The notes beneath the pieces were generated by a model. It saw nothing but the letters and a program-made list of their open reading frames with translations. It ran no database searches and was not told where the DNA came from. From Sphingobacterium bambusae (GTDB lineage Bacteria; Bacteroidota; Bacteroidia; Sphingobacteriales; Sphingobacteriaceae): a stretch of 64,000 bases of DNA. Each line of letters begins with the position of its first letter. The first letter of the stretch is position 1. This document shows positions 35,745-47,068 of the stretch, piece after piece. Where the stretch lies: NCBI RefSeq assembly GCF_033955345.1, contig NZ_CP138332.1, forward strand, positions 496,001-560,000, written 5' to 3'. A program made the translations under genes and the position numbers.

Positions 35745-36176
35745 TTAAATCGCTACTGCCATACGCACATAACCCAAGCCATTTCGTTCAAAGGGGATTC
35801 CCACTTGTCGCATACCTACGCGCTCGTAATAAGATACCGCCGATAGGCGCGCATGGCACCAAATCGATGCGATTTTCCATTCCTTGGCATACGCAAATAC
35901 CCTGCGCAACAGCGCAGTTCCCACCCCTTTGCCTTGGTAGTCCGCCCGAACAGCAAACTTCCTAAACTGCAAACCGTCGCCCGCAGCGAATAGCGAAATC
36001 ACACCAATCAGCTTATTATCGTGGTAGGCACCAAAATGAGTTGCCTCAAAATCCCCATCAATCATCACATCGGCAAGGGTGCCAGCCGGATACAGCACCA
36101 CTTGGCGCAAACGCCAGGTGACGGCAGCAGTGACCTGCTCAATAACCAAATCTTCCATTACTTCCAATAGCTGCAA
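35745..36176 (-). CDS. GNAT-family N-acetyltransferase
   Basis: 143 aa. FRKFAVRADYQGKGVGTALLRRVFAYA holds the acetyl-CoA motif (Q-G-K-G-V-G), followed by WCHARLSAVSYYERVGM and the C-terminal GLGYVRM strand. ElaA/YjcF-like small acetyltransferase; substrate unknown. Its ATG directly abuts the upstream thioredoxin gene's stop, so the two are translationally coupled. Confidence 0.9.
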   Translation of the reverse strand: MQLLEVMEDLVIEQVTAAVTWRLRQVVLYPAGTLADVMIDGDFEATHFGAYHDNKLIGVISLFAAGDGLQFRKFAVRADYQGKGVGTALLRRVFAYAKEWKIASIWCHARLSAVSYYERVGMRQVGIPFERNGLGYVRMAVAI

Positions 36177-36671
36177 TTATCGCTTGTAGCTATTAAAAAA
36201 GGCCAATACCTTCGACTGGTCGTAGCTTTCCCCGGCCTCCAAGGAACCACTATCGCGCACGGCAAGCACCTCGCCCTGCCCATTGAGCACAATAAAGAAT
36301 GGATAGCCCAACGAGCCACCTTGCGGCGCGTAGCGTTTAAATACCGCTTCGTTTTTATTCTCTTTAGAATAGTTGAGGTGGTAATACAAAAAGTCGCTTT
36401 CCAAAAGGGCGCTGATCTTCGCATCGCTATGGATGTAGTTGTTAAAACGAAGGCACCAAATGCACCAATTACCACCAGCCTGAATGATCAACGTTTTGCC
36501 ATCTTTCTTGGCAATCTGCAGTAAGCTATCAATATCTGCTTGCGCATTAGCCTCTGGGTGGTAAGGCTTCGCCAACTCCTGCGACTTGGCTACTGCCGCG
36601 GTTTGTGCCTCGGCCGCGCTCCATGCACAGGCAAAGAAAAGTATAAACAGACCTGTAATAAGCTTTTTCAT
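36177..36671 (-). CDS. Exported thioredoxin-fold protein
   Basis: 164 aa. Signal peptide MKKLITGLFILFFACAWSAAEAQ. The redox motif is WCIWC (about residue 70), followed by LRFNNYIHSDAKISALLESDFLYYHLNYS and the cis-Pro region GYPFFIVLNGQGEVL. It fits the Thioredoxin_7/DUF255-like branch that reduces periplasmic disulfides. Partner unknown. Confidence 0.88.
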   Translation of the reverse strand: MKKLITGLFILFFACAWSAAEAQTAAVAKSQELAKPYHPEANAQADIDSLLQIAKKDGKTLIIQAGGNWCIWCLRFNNYIHSDAKISALLESDFLYYHLNYSKENKNEAVFKRYAPQGGSLGYPFFIVLNGQGEVLAVRDSGSLEAGESYDQSKVLAFFNSYKR

Positions 36672-36746
36672 ATCCTATTTTTTTTAAACTAAGGTAGTAA
36701 AATTATCGATTCCTAAGACCTTCCTAGCTATCGCCAAAAGAGGGCA

Positions 36747-38993
36747 TTAATTCTTTCTTGCCTTTTCTAGCTCTTTTACAAAGTCCTTTCCCCAGTAATG
36801 TATGTCGTAGTATTTCACTTGGTCGTACAGCCTTTTAATGCGTGCGGCGCGTTCATCCTCCGGCATCAGCAAGGCCTTCAGCAGACTCTCTTTCATACTC
36901 TTGGTATCATAAGGATTGGTCAAGATAGCGTAAGGCAGCTCCACGGAAGCTCCGGCAAATTCGGAGAGCACCAAAGCTCCATCGCCGCCGATAATACCTT
37001 GTGCCGCTACATATTCCTTGGCTACGAGGTTAAGTCCGTCGCGTAAGGGCGTAATCCAAGCGATGTCGCTACTGGCATACAGGCTTACCACCTCCTCAAA
37101 AGGCAAGGCACGATAGAAATACTGTATAGGCACCCAGTCCATCGTCGCAAAGCGGCCGTTAATCTCGCCTACCGCGCGGTTCACTTCATCCCGTATATCG
37201 TCGTAGATCTTCATGCCCTGCGAAGGCGGCGTACAGATATTGACCAGTTCCACTTTTCCGCGATACTCTGGATACTCTTCCAGAAACTCGCCAAACGCCT
37301 GTATTTTTTCCAACGGGCCTTTCACATAATCCAAGCGTTCTACCGAGAGAATGGTGCTCATTTCCTGCCCCGATTTTTTCACCAAAGCACGCTCTATCTT
37401 CTTGCGGATATCGCTCTTCTTCAAGATGCTCTCCACTTTCTCCATATTCACGCCCACGGGCTGCGCCCCCAGTCGTATCTGCCGCCCATCAATCTCGATG
37501 ATCTTTGTCATCTGATCGACCCCTAGGGCACAGCTATAGGTCAGAAACTGCTTCGCCGCGTTAATTTTCTTGATCACCTTAAACGGTGTGTGGCTACGTA
37601 GCACATCGATAAAGTTTTCGACATAGCGCGGAATATGGAAACTGATAAAATCGCAGAGCAGCAAGCTGCCTATAATCTCTTTACGCCAAGGAATAATATT
37701 AAAGATATCCGCTGCCGGAAAAGAAGTATGGTGAAAGAAACCGATGCGCAAATCTGGGCGCAAGGCTTTTAGGTAAGCCGGTACCATCCATAGGTTGTAT
37801 TCGTGTATCCATACCAAGGCATCCTGATCCGCCTCTTTGGCGATACGCTCCGCAAAAATACGGTTGATCTTCAGGTAATGCTCCCAATCGTCATGGTTGA
37901 ATTTCGCCTTGTCGACAAAGGAAAAAATAGTTGGCCAAAAAGCCTCCTTGGAAAATACCCGGTAAAACTTGTCGATATCTTCTTTGGGAAGACTGATGGT
38001 CGAGGCCACCAAGTTGGGATACTTATCCTCATCGATCAACTCGTTAGGCACCTCGGGACGATCTTTATGTTGCACTTCCTCTCCAATCCATATACCCGAT
38101 CGTCCCTTCTCGAAAAGACCAAGTAGCGAGGGAATAATACCATTCGGACTCTTTGGCGACACCCGAATCGACTTGCCGTTGACCAGCTCCTGCTCGAAGG
38201 GCAATCGATGGTAGACTACTACCAATTGGTTGGATCCTTTTTTTTGTTGTAGCATCTTGCGCTTGCGCATTTCCTCCGCATATTTTGTGAACGATGGAAA
38301 ATGAGCGAAAGACTCCATAATGCCGCCAGCACCGGCTTCCGTCGCCTGATAGACCAATGCGTCGTTGGCCGTCTGCTCGATCAGGCCGGCCTCTGCTTGT
38401 CCCACAACCACGCCTTTATAGCCCGTGCGGTAAAGCGAAAGGTCATTTAAGGTATCTCCTGCTACCAGCACATCATCGGCATCCACATGCAAATGCTCCA
38501 CCAAGGCCTTTAAGGTACTGCCCTTGTTGACGCCCCGTGGCAACAGGTCCAAGTACTTGTCTACCGAGGTAATCACATCACAGTCGAAGCTTTCCGCCAC
38601 CTTATAAATGGCATCCAAATTGGCCTCTGCATCATAAAAAAAAGAGCAACGTCTTTGCTGGGGTACCTCTTGAAAGGTAACCGAAGCCACTTCCAGCACT
38701 TTCTCGCGAATGGCATAGGTGGATGGCCAGCGCGCTTCGATATCCGTTTGTATAGCGGCAACCGGCTCCAGCGTCAACCCATTGACCACCGTGGCGCCCA
38801 CATCGGCAATAATATAATTGGGACGGGGGATAAGCGGATCGTTCAACAGGGGAATCACCGACTCTACCCCTCTTCCGGTCACAAACACCAGTTGTATATT
38901 GGTATGCTGCTTAATGAGTCTATATAAACGAAGCCGATTTTCCATACTTCCACCCAAAAATGTTCCATCTAAATCTGTCGCTAATAGCATCAT
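36747..38993 (-). CDS. Fused HAD phosphatase-GT20 synthase, probable glucosylglycerol-phosphate synthase/phosphatase
   Basis: 748 aa. Residues 1-240 are a HAD-IIB phosphatase of the sucrose-phosphatase type: LLATDLDGTFLGG with nucleophile Asp, FVTGRG, NKGSTLKALVE, VLVAGDTLNDLSLY. From about 255 a GT20 domain begins with VVVYHRLPFEQELVNGKSIR and KSPNGIIPSLLGLFEKG, close to the start of cyanobacterial GgpS as I remember it and unlike the OtsA start. HEYNLWMVPAYLK, FFHHTSFPAADIF and the later DGLNLVAKEYVAAQ form the sugar-nucleotide pocket. A phosphatase-first, GT20-second order is that of GgpPS. Its ATG overlaps gpsA, which makes glycerol-3-phosphate, the acceptor of that reaction. Trehalose-6-phosphate synthesis is the alternative. 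Confidence 0.78.
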   Translation of the reverse strand: MMLLATDLDGTFLGGSMENRLRLYRLIKQHTNIQLVFVTGRGVESVIPLLNDPLIPRPNYIIADVGATVVNGLTLEPVAAIQTDIEARWPSTYAIREKVLEVASVTFQEVPQQRRCSFFYDAEANLDAIYKVAESFDCDVITSVDKYLDLLPRGVNKGSTLKALVEHLHVDADDVLVAGDTLNDLSLYRTGYKGVVVGQAEAGLIEQTANDALVYQATEAGAGGIMESFAHFPSFTKYAEEMRKRKMLQQKKGSNQLVVVYHRLPFEQELVNGKSIRVSPKSPNGIIPSLLGLFEKGRSGIWIGEEVQHKDRPEVPNELIDEDKYPNLVASTISLPKEDIDKFYRVFSKEAFWPTIFSFVDKAKFNHDDWEHYLKINRIFAERIAKEADQDALVWIHEYNLWMVPAYLKALRPDLRIGFFHHTSFPAADIFNIIPWRKEIIGSLLLCDFISFHIPRYVENFIDVLRSHTPFKVIKKINAAKQFLTYSCALGVDQMTKIIEIDGRQIRLGAQPVGVNMEKVESILKKSDIRKKIERALVKKSGQEMSTILSVERLDYVKGPLEKIQAFGEFLEEYPEYRGKVELVNICTPPSQGMKIYDDIRDEVNRAVGEINGRFATMDWVPIQYFYRALPFEEVVSLYASSDIAWITPLRDGLNLVAKEYVAAQGIIGGDGALVLSEFAGASVELPYAILTNPYDTKSMKESLLKALLMPEDERAARIKRLYDQVKYYDIHYWGKDFVKELEKARKN

Positions 38994-39979
38994 ATCATAT
39001 TCCTTTCTAGTAATTTAAATTCTGAAGTCACGGCCATATGGTTGTAAAGAACCCGATAAGCCGTATTAATAATGGGCATATTAAGCCCTAAATTTTTCGC
39101 TGTTTCATAAAGTCCCTGCGTGGCCGCATAGCCCTCGGCAACCATAGACATCGCATTCTGCGTCTGTTCTACGCTGTAGCCTCGCCCAATGAGCTCCCCG
39201 AAGCTTCGGTTTCTGCTGTGTGGCGAGTAAGCGGTTACCAATAGATCGCCCAAATAGCTGGAGCAGGCAATACGCTGATCGTCCACGTGCAGGCCTTTGA
39301 GTAAAAGCTCTAGCTCATAAATAGCGTTGGCCACCAAAACAGCCATGAAATTATCACCATACTGAAGACCTTTGGCCATGCCGCACACCAGTCCCACCAC
39401 ATTCTTATAGATGGCCGCATACTCAATACCGGCAATATCATCGTGTAGGTTGATCGCGAGGTAGCGGCTACGGAAACAGGGCTTCAACTGCTCAAGAAAT
39501 GCATCGTTCGCGGAGCATATCGTCATATACGTTTTCTTGCCCATACCGATTTCTTCGGCATGACATGGACCAGCCAACACCGCTTGGCGTGAGGCGGGAA
39601 TACCGAAATAATTCGACACAAAGGCCGACGGCAAAACATTGTCCTTGCCTACCGTCCCTTTTATGGAAGTAATAACCTGCTTATCCTGCATTATAGCCGG
39701 ATCAATCGATGAACAAAGAGCTGGAAAATGGGCGCTGGGAACAACAAATAGTATAGTTGGGGATTGTTGCAAAACATGGTCTAAATCTGCGGATGCCGTT
39801 AGATATTGGGTATCTAGTTTTACGAAGCTCAGATAATCGGGATTCATACCCTGATCGTTGATGGCCTCTACCTGTACCTGTCGCCGTAAGTACCAGTGTA
39901 CATGCACTTTATTTTCTGTCAAAATTTTCACTAAAGCAGTGGCCCAGCTGCCGCCGCCTATCACACTTATTTCTGTCAA
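38990..39979 (-). CDS. gpsA: NAD(P)H-dependent glycerol-3-phosphate dehydrogenase
   Basis: 329 aa. ISVIGGGSWATALVKIL is the NAD(P) Rossmann loop; FVVPSAHFPAL, TSIKGTVGKDNVLP, AGPCHAEEIGMG and the catalytic-Lys segment IYKNVVGLVCGMAKGLQYGDNFMA are diagnostic, as is the SSYLGDLLVTAYSPHSRNRSFGELIGRG loop. Reduces dihydroxyacetone phosphate to glycerol-3-phosphate. Its stop overlaps the start of the GT20/phosphatase gene (ATGA type), so the two are translated together. A genome usually has another gpsA for phospholipids; this copy may be dedicated. Confidence 0.92.
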   Translation of the reverse strand: MTEISVIGGGSWATALVKILTENKVHVHWYLRRQVQVEAINDQGMNPDYLSFVKLDTQYLTASADLDHVLQQSPTILFVVPSAHFPALCSSIDPAIMQDKQVITSIKGTVGKDNVLPSAFVSNYFGIPASRQAVLAGPCHAEEIGMGKKTYMTICSANDAFLEQLKPCFRSRYLAINLHDDIAGIEYAAIYKNVVGLVCGMAKGLQYGDNFMAVLVANAIYELELLLKGLHVDDQRIACSSYLGDLLVTAYSPHSRNRSFGELIGRGYSVEQTQNAMSMVAEGYAATQGLYETAKNLGLNMPIINTAYRVLYNHMAVTSEFKLLERNMI

Positions 39980-40040
39980 ATCATTGCTTTTTATTTGGGA
40001 GCTTCATAGGTTCTTCGCTCACCTGTTATCTAATACGATA

Positions 40041-40070
40041 CAAATATAGTAAAAATAAACTAATAAGCAA
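40041..40070 (-). promoter_or_regulatory. Promoter of the gpsA operon
   Basis: Minus strand TTG (40070-40068), 19-bp gap, TATATTTG (40048-40041), matching the Bacteroidota consensus. The transcript leader is about 55 nt. Confidence 0.65.
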
Positions 40071-40122
40071 AATAAAATCCAAATTAAAGCGCTTTTAGCT
40101 TTCCCACTATGCATGAAAAAAC

Positions 40123-40130
40123 TATATTTG
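40123..40130 (+). promoter_or_regulatory. Putative promoter element of the peroxidase gene
   Basis: TATATTTG matches the -7 consensus, about 48 bp before the ATG at 40179. The upstream TTG box is less clear. Confidence 0.45.
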
Positions 40131-40178
40131 CGCTAAGATATCATGCGCTGAGGCGCCTCGCTTTCTTGATCAGAACAT

Positions 40179-41144
40179 ATGCAAAAAGCCCCATCTCCTA
40201 CATCTGGAAAGTTCGTTATTTTGGGATTCTTCCTCTTGCTTATTTTGTTGCTTCTTGGCCGTGAGTTTCTGGTTGCACAAAACCCAGAACTACCAACACA
40301 GCCCCCTGCGCATTTTCCTAGTTATGTGGATACGACGGTAGGCAGCGTGCAAGGCGCCACACTGGGCAGGATGCTCTTTAACGATCCGCTACTATCCCGG
40401 CACCAACAAATTTCCTGCGCGTCCTGTCACCAGCAATCATCATCCTACGCCGACGCCAGCAAACAGTTTAGCGAGGGTGATCTGCACCGTAAGACCCTTA
40501 GAAATGCACCCGCACTGATCAACCTTCGCTGGAAGCAGTATTTCTTCGCCGACGGCCGGGCCAATAGTTTAGCCGCTACCATACATAATGCCGTGCTGGA
40601 TACAAACGAACTGAACAGTAACTGGCCACTTATTGTAGAACGCATGGCAGCACATCCGGTGTATACGACCAAATTCCAAAGACTATATGCCGACGGGCAA
40701 ATAAACGAGGAAAGGATTGTTCAGGTATTAACCCAATATCTTCAAACCCTGAACTCTTGGCGCAGCACCTATGACGAGGTGATGCTGGGAAGGCAACAGT
40801 TTAACGCGGCGGAAAAGCTAGGTTGGAACTTGTTTCAGCAGGAATGCCAATCTTGCCATGTGCCTCCACTGTTTCATGGCGCAGCACCAATCACCAGGGT
40901 GGAATCAGCGGATCAATCAACGCCTACTCCGTGGCGTAGCGTTCCTACGCTACGAAATATACGCTATACAGCGCCCTACTATTACGATGGATCGGTACAA
41001 ACACTCGAAGAACTTCTGCAAACGCATGTCTTAAAAACGGGCCATGGGCAAGGCCAACAAAGAAGTGGGCAAGATGTTGCGGCACTTAAAGCTTTCTTAC
41101 ATAGTCTTTCCGATGCTGCTTTCATCAACAGCAACAGCTATTAA
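40179..41144 (+). CDS. Di-heme cytochrome c peroxidase (MauG/CcpA type)
   Basis: 321 aa. An N-terminal signal anchor (VILGFFLLLILLLLGREFL) leads to the periplasm. Two haem c sites: CASCH (80-84), with KTLRNAPALINLRWKQYFFADGR after it, and CQSCH at about 223. The conserved DGRA-x-SLAATI segment is typical of this family. Reduces hydrogen peroxide with electrons from a c-type cytochrome, or performs a MauG-like oxidation. Divergent from gpsA. Confidence 0.92.
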   Translation: MQKAPSPTSGKFVILGFFLLLILLLLGREFLVAQNPELPTQPPAHFPSYVDTTVGSVQGATLGRMLFNDPLLSRHQQISCASCHQQSSSYADASKQFSEGDLHRKTLRNAPALINLRWKQYFFADGRANSLAATIHNAVLDTNELNSNWPLIVERMAAHPVYTTKFQRLYADGQINEERIVQVLTQYLQTLNSWRSTYDEVMLGRQQFNAAEKLGWNLFQQECQSCHVPPLFHGAAPITRVESADQSTPTPWRSVPTLRNIRYTAPYYYDGSVQTLEELLQTHVLKTGHGQGQQRSGQDVAALKAFLHSLSDAAFINSNSY

Positions 41145-41151
41145 TCGAACT

Positions 41152-41586
41152 TTACTTTTTAATCACCAGGCGAACACGATATTTCTCGCTATCCGATTTG
41201 GGTTTGTCTTTAATGGGATATGGCGATAAGCTCACTAAACGATAGGTGTATCCATTAAAAACGGCGGACTTCGCATAGTTTTTGTCGATTATATTTTCGG
41301 TGGACAGCAGCAGCGCCTGCGGACGCGTATAGGTGCCCATGGCGGTCAGCTCCACAGCCCCCACTCCTGCCCAAAAGCACTGCACGCCCTTCGGGCAACG
41401 GCTATCTTCCAATACGCGGACAAAAGATAGATTTACCTGTTCCTTCTCCAGAAACAGGTTTTGCCCTTCCTCCAAAACCAGCTCGGTACTATCTTGATTG
41501 CTCGAGATCACAGAAGATTTAAAACGCTGCGACCGACAAGCGGACAGTCCGGCAACGATGATGATAATGACGATGAGTTTGCGCAT
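41152..41586 (-). CDS. Small lipoprotein with DSRCPxGVxCxWAG motif
   Basis: 144 aa from ATG 41586, which begins MRKLIVIIIIVAGLSAC with the lipobox ending at Cys17; the longer frame lacks this. The segment EDSRCPKGVQCFWAGVGAVEL is a recognisable motif of small conserved Bacteroidota and proteobacterial lipoproteins; its two Cys may form a disulfide. Function unknown. Convergent with the peroxidase gene, 7 bp apart. Confidence 0.75.
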   Translation of the reverse strand: MRKLIVIIIIVAGLSACRSQRFKSSVISSNQDSTELVLEEGQNLFLEKEQVNLSFVRVLEDSRCPKGVQCFWAGVGAVELTAMGTYTRPQALLLSTENIIDKNYAKSAVFNGYTYRLVSLSPYPIKDKPKSDSEKYRVRLVIKK

Positions 41587-41751
41587 AACCAATACTACGA
41601 AAATAACAGACAACTTGCTACAATACCGTGGTAATAAGAAGATGAAGGCCACAATCGACCGTCGAGCAACATAGGTTCATCAGCATATAGCTATCCTAAA
41701 AAATCAAAAAAATTTTTATTACCAATATATATCCCTATACTTGTTGCATAT

Positions 41752-41832
41752 ACTTTAGGGGTGTCTGTCATAACAGGCTGAGATTTTACCCTTGGAACCT
41801 GATCTAGTTCATACTAGCGTAGGGAAAAGTAG
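41752..41832 (+). ncRNA. TPP riboswitch (thi box) of the de novo thiamine operon
   Basis: Conserved core present: AGGGGTGTC, CAGGCTGAGA, ACCCTTGGAACCTGAT, and GCGTAGGGAAAAG, with P1 formed by ACTTT and AAAGT. It senses thiamine pyrophosphate and precedes thiS. A TATACTTG element at 41736-41743 is a plausible promoter. Confidence 0.95.
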
Positions 41833-41836
41833 GTGC

Positions 41837-41890
41837 ACTTCTTTTAGGCTCTTCTATGGGTCGCTGTGGGCATACCTAAAGTATTTTTTT
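41837..41890 (+). terminator. Riboswitch expression platform: probable intrinsic terminator
   Basis: ACTTCTTTTAGG (41837-41848) can pair with CCTAAAGT (41875-41882), followed by ATTTTTTT. It lies between riboswitch and thiS, so TPP binding would favour termination. Inferred from position and base pairing. Confidence 0.6.
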
Positions 41891-41908
41891 ATAGAAAATA
41901 CGTAGGAT

Positions 41909-43955
<2,047 letters not shown>

Positions 43956-43957
43956 CT

Positions 43958-44545
43958 ATGCACATCATCACGCTGGGAAATACCACAAAGGAAGAAATAG
44001 CCCTGTTGAAAAAGTTGATCGCTTGGCCGGGTGTGTATGTGCATGTCCGCAAGCCCGATCTAAGCGAAGCACAGTATGCACAGTATCTAACTGCTTTTTC
44101 AATAGACGAACGGCAATCACTCGTTGCCCATCAATACCCCACACTGTCTATGGACCATGGGCTGCCGCGCCTGCATCTTTCTGCTACACGCAGAAACAGC
44201 CTATCGGCGCAGGAGCTACGTTTGTATGCAAGCAGCTCGACGCATAGTTGGGGGGAATTCAATGAGCTTCCCTCCTCCTTTGAAATGGCCTTCATCAGCC
44301 CGGTATTTCCCAGTATCTCCAAAAAGGGATATGGGATCGAACAGCAGGTATCTCCTTCGGGACGACAAAACCGGATAAGCAAAGCCATTGCCCTCGGCGG
44401 ACTAAATGCAGCGCGAATAGCCCATATGAGGCAACATGATTTTGACGACTTTGCGCTCTGTGGCGCCCTTTGGGAAGCTGCAGATCCGCTTCTGGAAGCC
44501 AAGCTATGCTATCAGCAATGGACAAACAATCACCTTACTTTTTAA
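43958..44545 (+). CDS. ThiE/TenI-like protein of the thiamine operon
   Basis: 195 aa, two bases after thiC. It resembles a shortened TIM-barrel of the thiamine-phosphate-synthase family: VYVHVRKPDLSE (matching the family's Q-x-R-x-K strand but with V-x-V-R-K), PRLHLSATRRN, FISPVFPSISKKGYG and IALGGLNAARIAHMR. Typical of the third gene in Bacteroidota thi operons, next to a genuine thiE. Exact activity unproven; TenI-like thiazole tautomerase is a reasonable guess. Confidence 0.75.
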   Translation: MHIITLGNTTKEEIALLKKLIAWPGVYVHVRKPDLSEAQYAQYLTAFSIDERQSLVAHQYPTLSMDHGLPRLHLSATRRNSLSAQELRLYASSSTHSWGEFNELPSSFEMAFISPVFPSISKKGYGIEQQVSPSGRQNRISKAIALGGLNAARIAHMRQHDFDDFALCGALWEAADPLLEAKLCYQQWTNNHLTF

Positions 44546-44546
44546 T

Positions 44547-45194
44547 ATGCATTACAGCCGTTTACAATATATATCATCCGGTAAAACAACCGAAGAACAG
44601 CAACAGCACATTGTGTCTGCGCTTGATCAAGGCGTTTCTTGGATACAGATACGAATGAAAAACGCCGACGAGGACAGCCTCCGCAGGCTTATCCATAACA
44701 TCGTTGCGCTGAAGCAAACATATACCTTTACCTTGATCGTCAACGACTATGCCCACTTGGCATTGGAAGTCGGCGTAGATGGCCTTCACCTCGGGTTAAC
44801 GGATATGCCCTTGGCCGAGGCTAGAGCGCTTTTAGGCCCTCAAAAAATTATCGGCGGCACAGCGAACAGCGCGAGCGATGTGCAGCAGCGCATACAGGAG
44901 GGCTGCGACTACATCGGTCTGGGGCCGCTGCGCCACACCGATAGCAAAGAGAAGCTCAGCCCGATACTGGGTTTGGAGGGCTATCGATCCATCATGACGC
45001 ATGTCGATGCCTCATCATTGCCGCCGGTCTTCGCCATCGGCGGCATCAAGGACAGCGACATCAAAGCCCTCCGACAGCTTGGCCTCTATGGTGTAGCCCT
45101 CTCCAAGCATATGCAGGATCATTTTGAAAACAAACAACATGTTAAACAGCTAAACACCTTATTATATGAACACGAAATTGACCATCGCGGATAG
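44547..45194 (+). CDS. thiE: Thiamine-phosphate synthase
   Basis: 215 aa from ATG 44547, one base after the previous stop. [61 protein letters not shown] and [11 protein letters not shown] are the catalytic and phosphate-binding motifs. Joins HMP-PP with thiazole phosphate. This is one of two thiE genes in the window (the other at 49350). The end overlaps thiG by 29 bp. Confidence 0.93.
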   Translation: MHYSRLQYISSGKTTEEQQQHIVSALDQGVSWIQIRMKNADEDSLRRLIHNIVALKQTYTFTLIVNDYAHLALEVGVDGLHLGLTDMPLAEARALLGPQKIIGGTANSASDVQQRIQEGCDYIGLGPLRHTDSKEKLSPILGLEGYRSIMTHVDASSLPPVFAIGGIKDSDIKALRQLGLYGVALSKHMQDHFENKQHVKQLNTLLYEHEIDHRG

Positions 45195-45954
45195 AACTTT
45201 CGACTCGAGATTATTTCTGGGTACTGGAAAATTTGGATCAGCGGCGCTGATGGAATCCGCTATTCATGCTTCCAAAACCGAAATGGTGACGGTAGCCTTG
45301 AAGCGCATCGACTTAGAGACCAACACCGACGAGCTCTTGGCACACATCCCCCAACAGCGTATACAACTCTTGCCCAATACCTCTGGAGCACGCACAGCAA
45401 AAGAGGCGGTATTGGCAGCCGAGCTTGCGCGCGAGGCGATGGAAACCAACTTTATCAAGCTGGAAATACATCCCGATCCGAAATACCTGCTCCCCGACCC
45501 CATCGAAACGCTGCATGCCTGCGAAGCCCTAGCCAAAGCAGGATTCGTGGTATTGCCCTATATCCATGCAGACCCCGTGTTATGCAAAAGATTGGAAGAT
45601 GTCGGCACCGCCGCCGTCATGCCCTTAGGCTCGCCCATAGGGAGTAACCAAGGCTTAAAGACCGTGGACTTCCTCGAAATCATCATCGCACAGAGTGCCG
45701 TCCCTGTTATCGTCGATGCCGGTATTGGCGCGCCATCCGACGCCGCCAAGGCTATGGAAATAGGGGCCGACGCCGTACTGGTGAATACCGCCATCGCTAC
45801 CGCCCATGATCCTGCCATGGTAGCCGAAGCATTTGCGCTCGCCGTCCACGCCGGACGCTTGGCCTATCAAGCCAAGCTACGCCAAGGTAGCGCGCAGGCG
45901 TCTGCAAGCAGTCCATTGACCAACTTTCTAAACACATCCTACCCGCATGCCTAA
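45166..45954 (+). CDS. thiG: Thiazole synthase ThiG
   Basis: 262 aa. [61 protein letters not shown] with the catalytic Lys, [13 protein letters not shown], and [31 protein letters not shown]. Condenses deoxyxylulose phosphate, dehydroglycine and ThiS thiocarboxylate. Overlaps both neighbours. Confidence 0.97.
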   Translation: MNTKLTIADRTFDSRLFLGTGKFGSAALMESAIHASKTEMVTVALKRIDLETNTDELLAHIPQQRIQLLPNTSGARTAKEAVLAAELAREAMETNFIKLEIHPDPKYLLPDPIETLHACEALAKAGFVVLPYIHADPVLCKRLEDVGTAAVMPLGSPIGSNQGLKTVDFLEIIIAQSAVPVIVDAGIGAPSDAAKAMEIGADAVLVNTAIATAHDPAMVAEAFALAVHAGRLAYQAKLRQGSAQASASSPLTNFLNTSYPHA

Positions 45955-47068
45955 TTCATTTAAGGAGGTCTTCGACCAATACCAGTGGGAAGACGTGAAA
46001 AGTCGAATAGCGCAAAGCAACAGCAAAGATGTGCAACGTGCGCTAAGCAAGAGTCAACGTGATCTAGACGACTTTATGGCCTTGCTATCGCCAGCGGCCA
46101 AGCCTTTCCTCGAGGAAATGGCGCAACAATCGCAACAGCTGACCATGCAACGTTTTGGCAAAAACATACAAATGTATGCGCCGCTTTACCTCAGCAACGA
46201 ATGCCATAACATATGCACCTATTGTGGCTTCAGTATGGATAACAAGATCAGGCGCCGCACCCTGTCGGATGCCGAGATCAAGCTAGAGGGACTGGCGCTG
46301 CGCGATATGGGTTTCCAGCATGTGTTGCTGGTATCTGGCGAAGCCAACCATACGGTAAACACCGCCTATTTCCTCAACGCCATCCAACAGCTGGGCAAGC
46401 TCTTTCCGCAAGTATCCATCGAGGTGCAGCCCTTGGAGCGGGAAGACTACCTCGCCCTGCACCGGGCGAATGTAAACGCCGTGCTCGTGTATCAGGAAAC
46501 CTATCATCAAGAGGTTTACAAAAACTACCATCCGAAAGGTAAGAAATCCAACTTCCACTACCGGCTAGACACCCCCGACCGCATCGGGCAGGCAGGTATG
46601 CACAAGATTGGCCTTGGTGTGCTCTTGGGCTTGGAAGACTGGCGGGTAGACAGCTTTTTCAATGCCCTGCATATAGACTACCTACAACGCCGCTATTGGA
46701 AGACCAAATATGCCGTATCCTTTCCGCGGCTACGCCCCGCCGAAGGCGTAGAAGGCCCAAATTTCATCATGGATGATGCGGACTTGCTGCAGTTGATCTG
46801 TGCCTACCGACTGTGGAACCCTGATCTGGAAATATCGCTATCCACCCGTGAGCATGAGATTTTTCGGAACCACCTTATTCCATTGGGCATTACCTCCATG
46901 AGCGCAGGCTCCAAAACCAACCCCGGCGGCTATGTGGTGGAACCAAGCTCGCTAGAACAATTTGAAATAAGCGATGACCGCCCTGTGGAGATGGTGGTCG
47001 AACAAATTAGAAAAATGGGCTATCAGCCGGTATGGAAAGACTGGCAGCCCGAATTCACCGGAATATGA
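45947..47068 (+). CDS. thiH: 2-iminoacetate synthase ThiH
   Basis: 373 aa radical-SAM enzyme cleaving tyrosine to give dehydroglycine. The SAM cluster motif is [10 protein letters not shown] (Cys86, Cys90, Cys93). [48 protein letters not shown] segment and [11 protein letters not shown] complete the family pattern. Presence of thiH indicates the anaerobic-type (not ThiO) route. Overlaps thiG by 8 bp and thiF by 4 bp. Confidence 0.96.
   Translation: MPNSFKEVFDQYQWEDVKSRIAQSNSKDVQRALSKSQRDLDDFMALLSPAAKPFLEEMAQQSQQLTMQRFGKNIQMYAPLYLSNECHNICTYCGFSMDNKIRRRTLSDAEIKLEGLALRDMGFQHVLLVSGEANHTVNTAYFLNAIQQLGKLFPQVSIEVQPLEREDYLALHRANVNAVLVYQETYHQEVYKNYHPKGKKSNFHYRLDTPDRIGQAGMHKIGLGVLLGLEDWRVDSFFNALHIDYLQRRYWKTKYAVSFPRLRPAEGVEGPNFIMDDADLLQLICAYRLWNPDLEISLSTREHEIFRNHLIPLGITSMSAGSKTNPGGYVVEPSSLEQFEISDDRPVEMVVEQIRKMGYQPVWKDWQPEFTGI

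Noticed and set aside
36747..38993. Ordinary trehalose-6-phosphate synthase/phosphatase
   Set aside because: Kept as an alternative only: domain order, the GT20 N-terminal signature and overlap with gpsA fit glucosylglycerol better.
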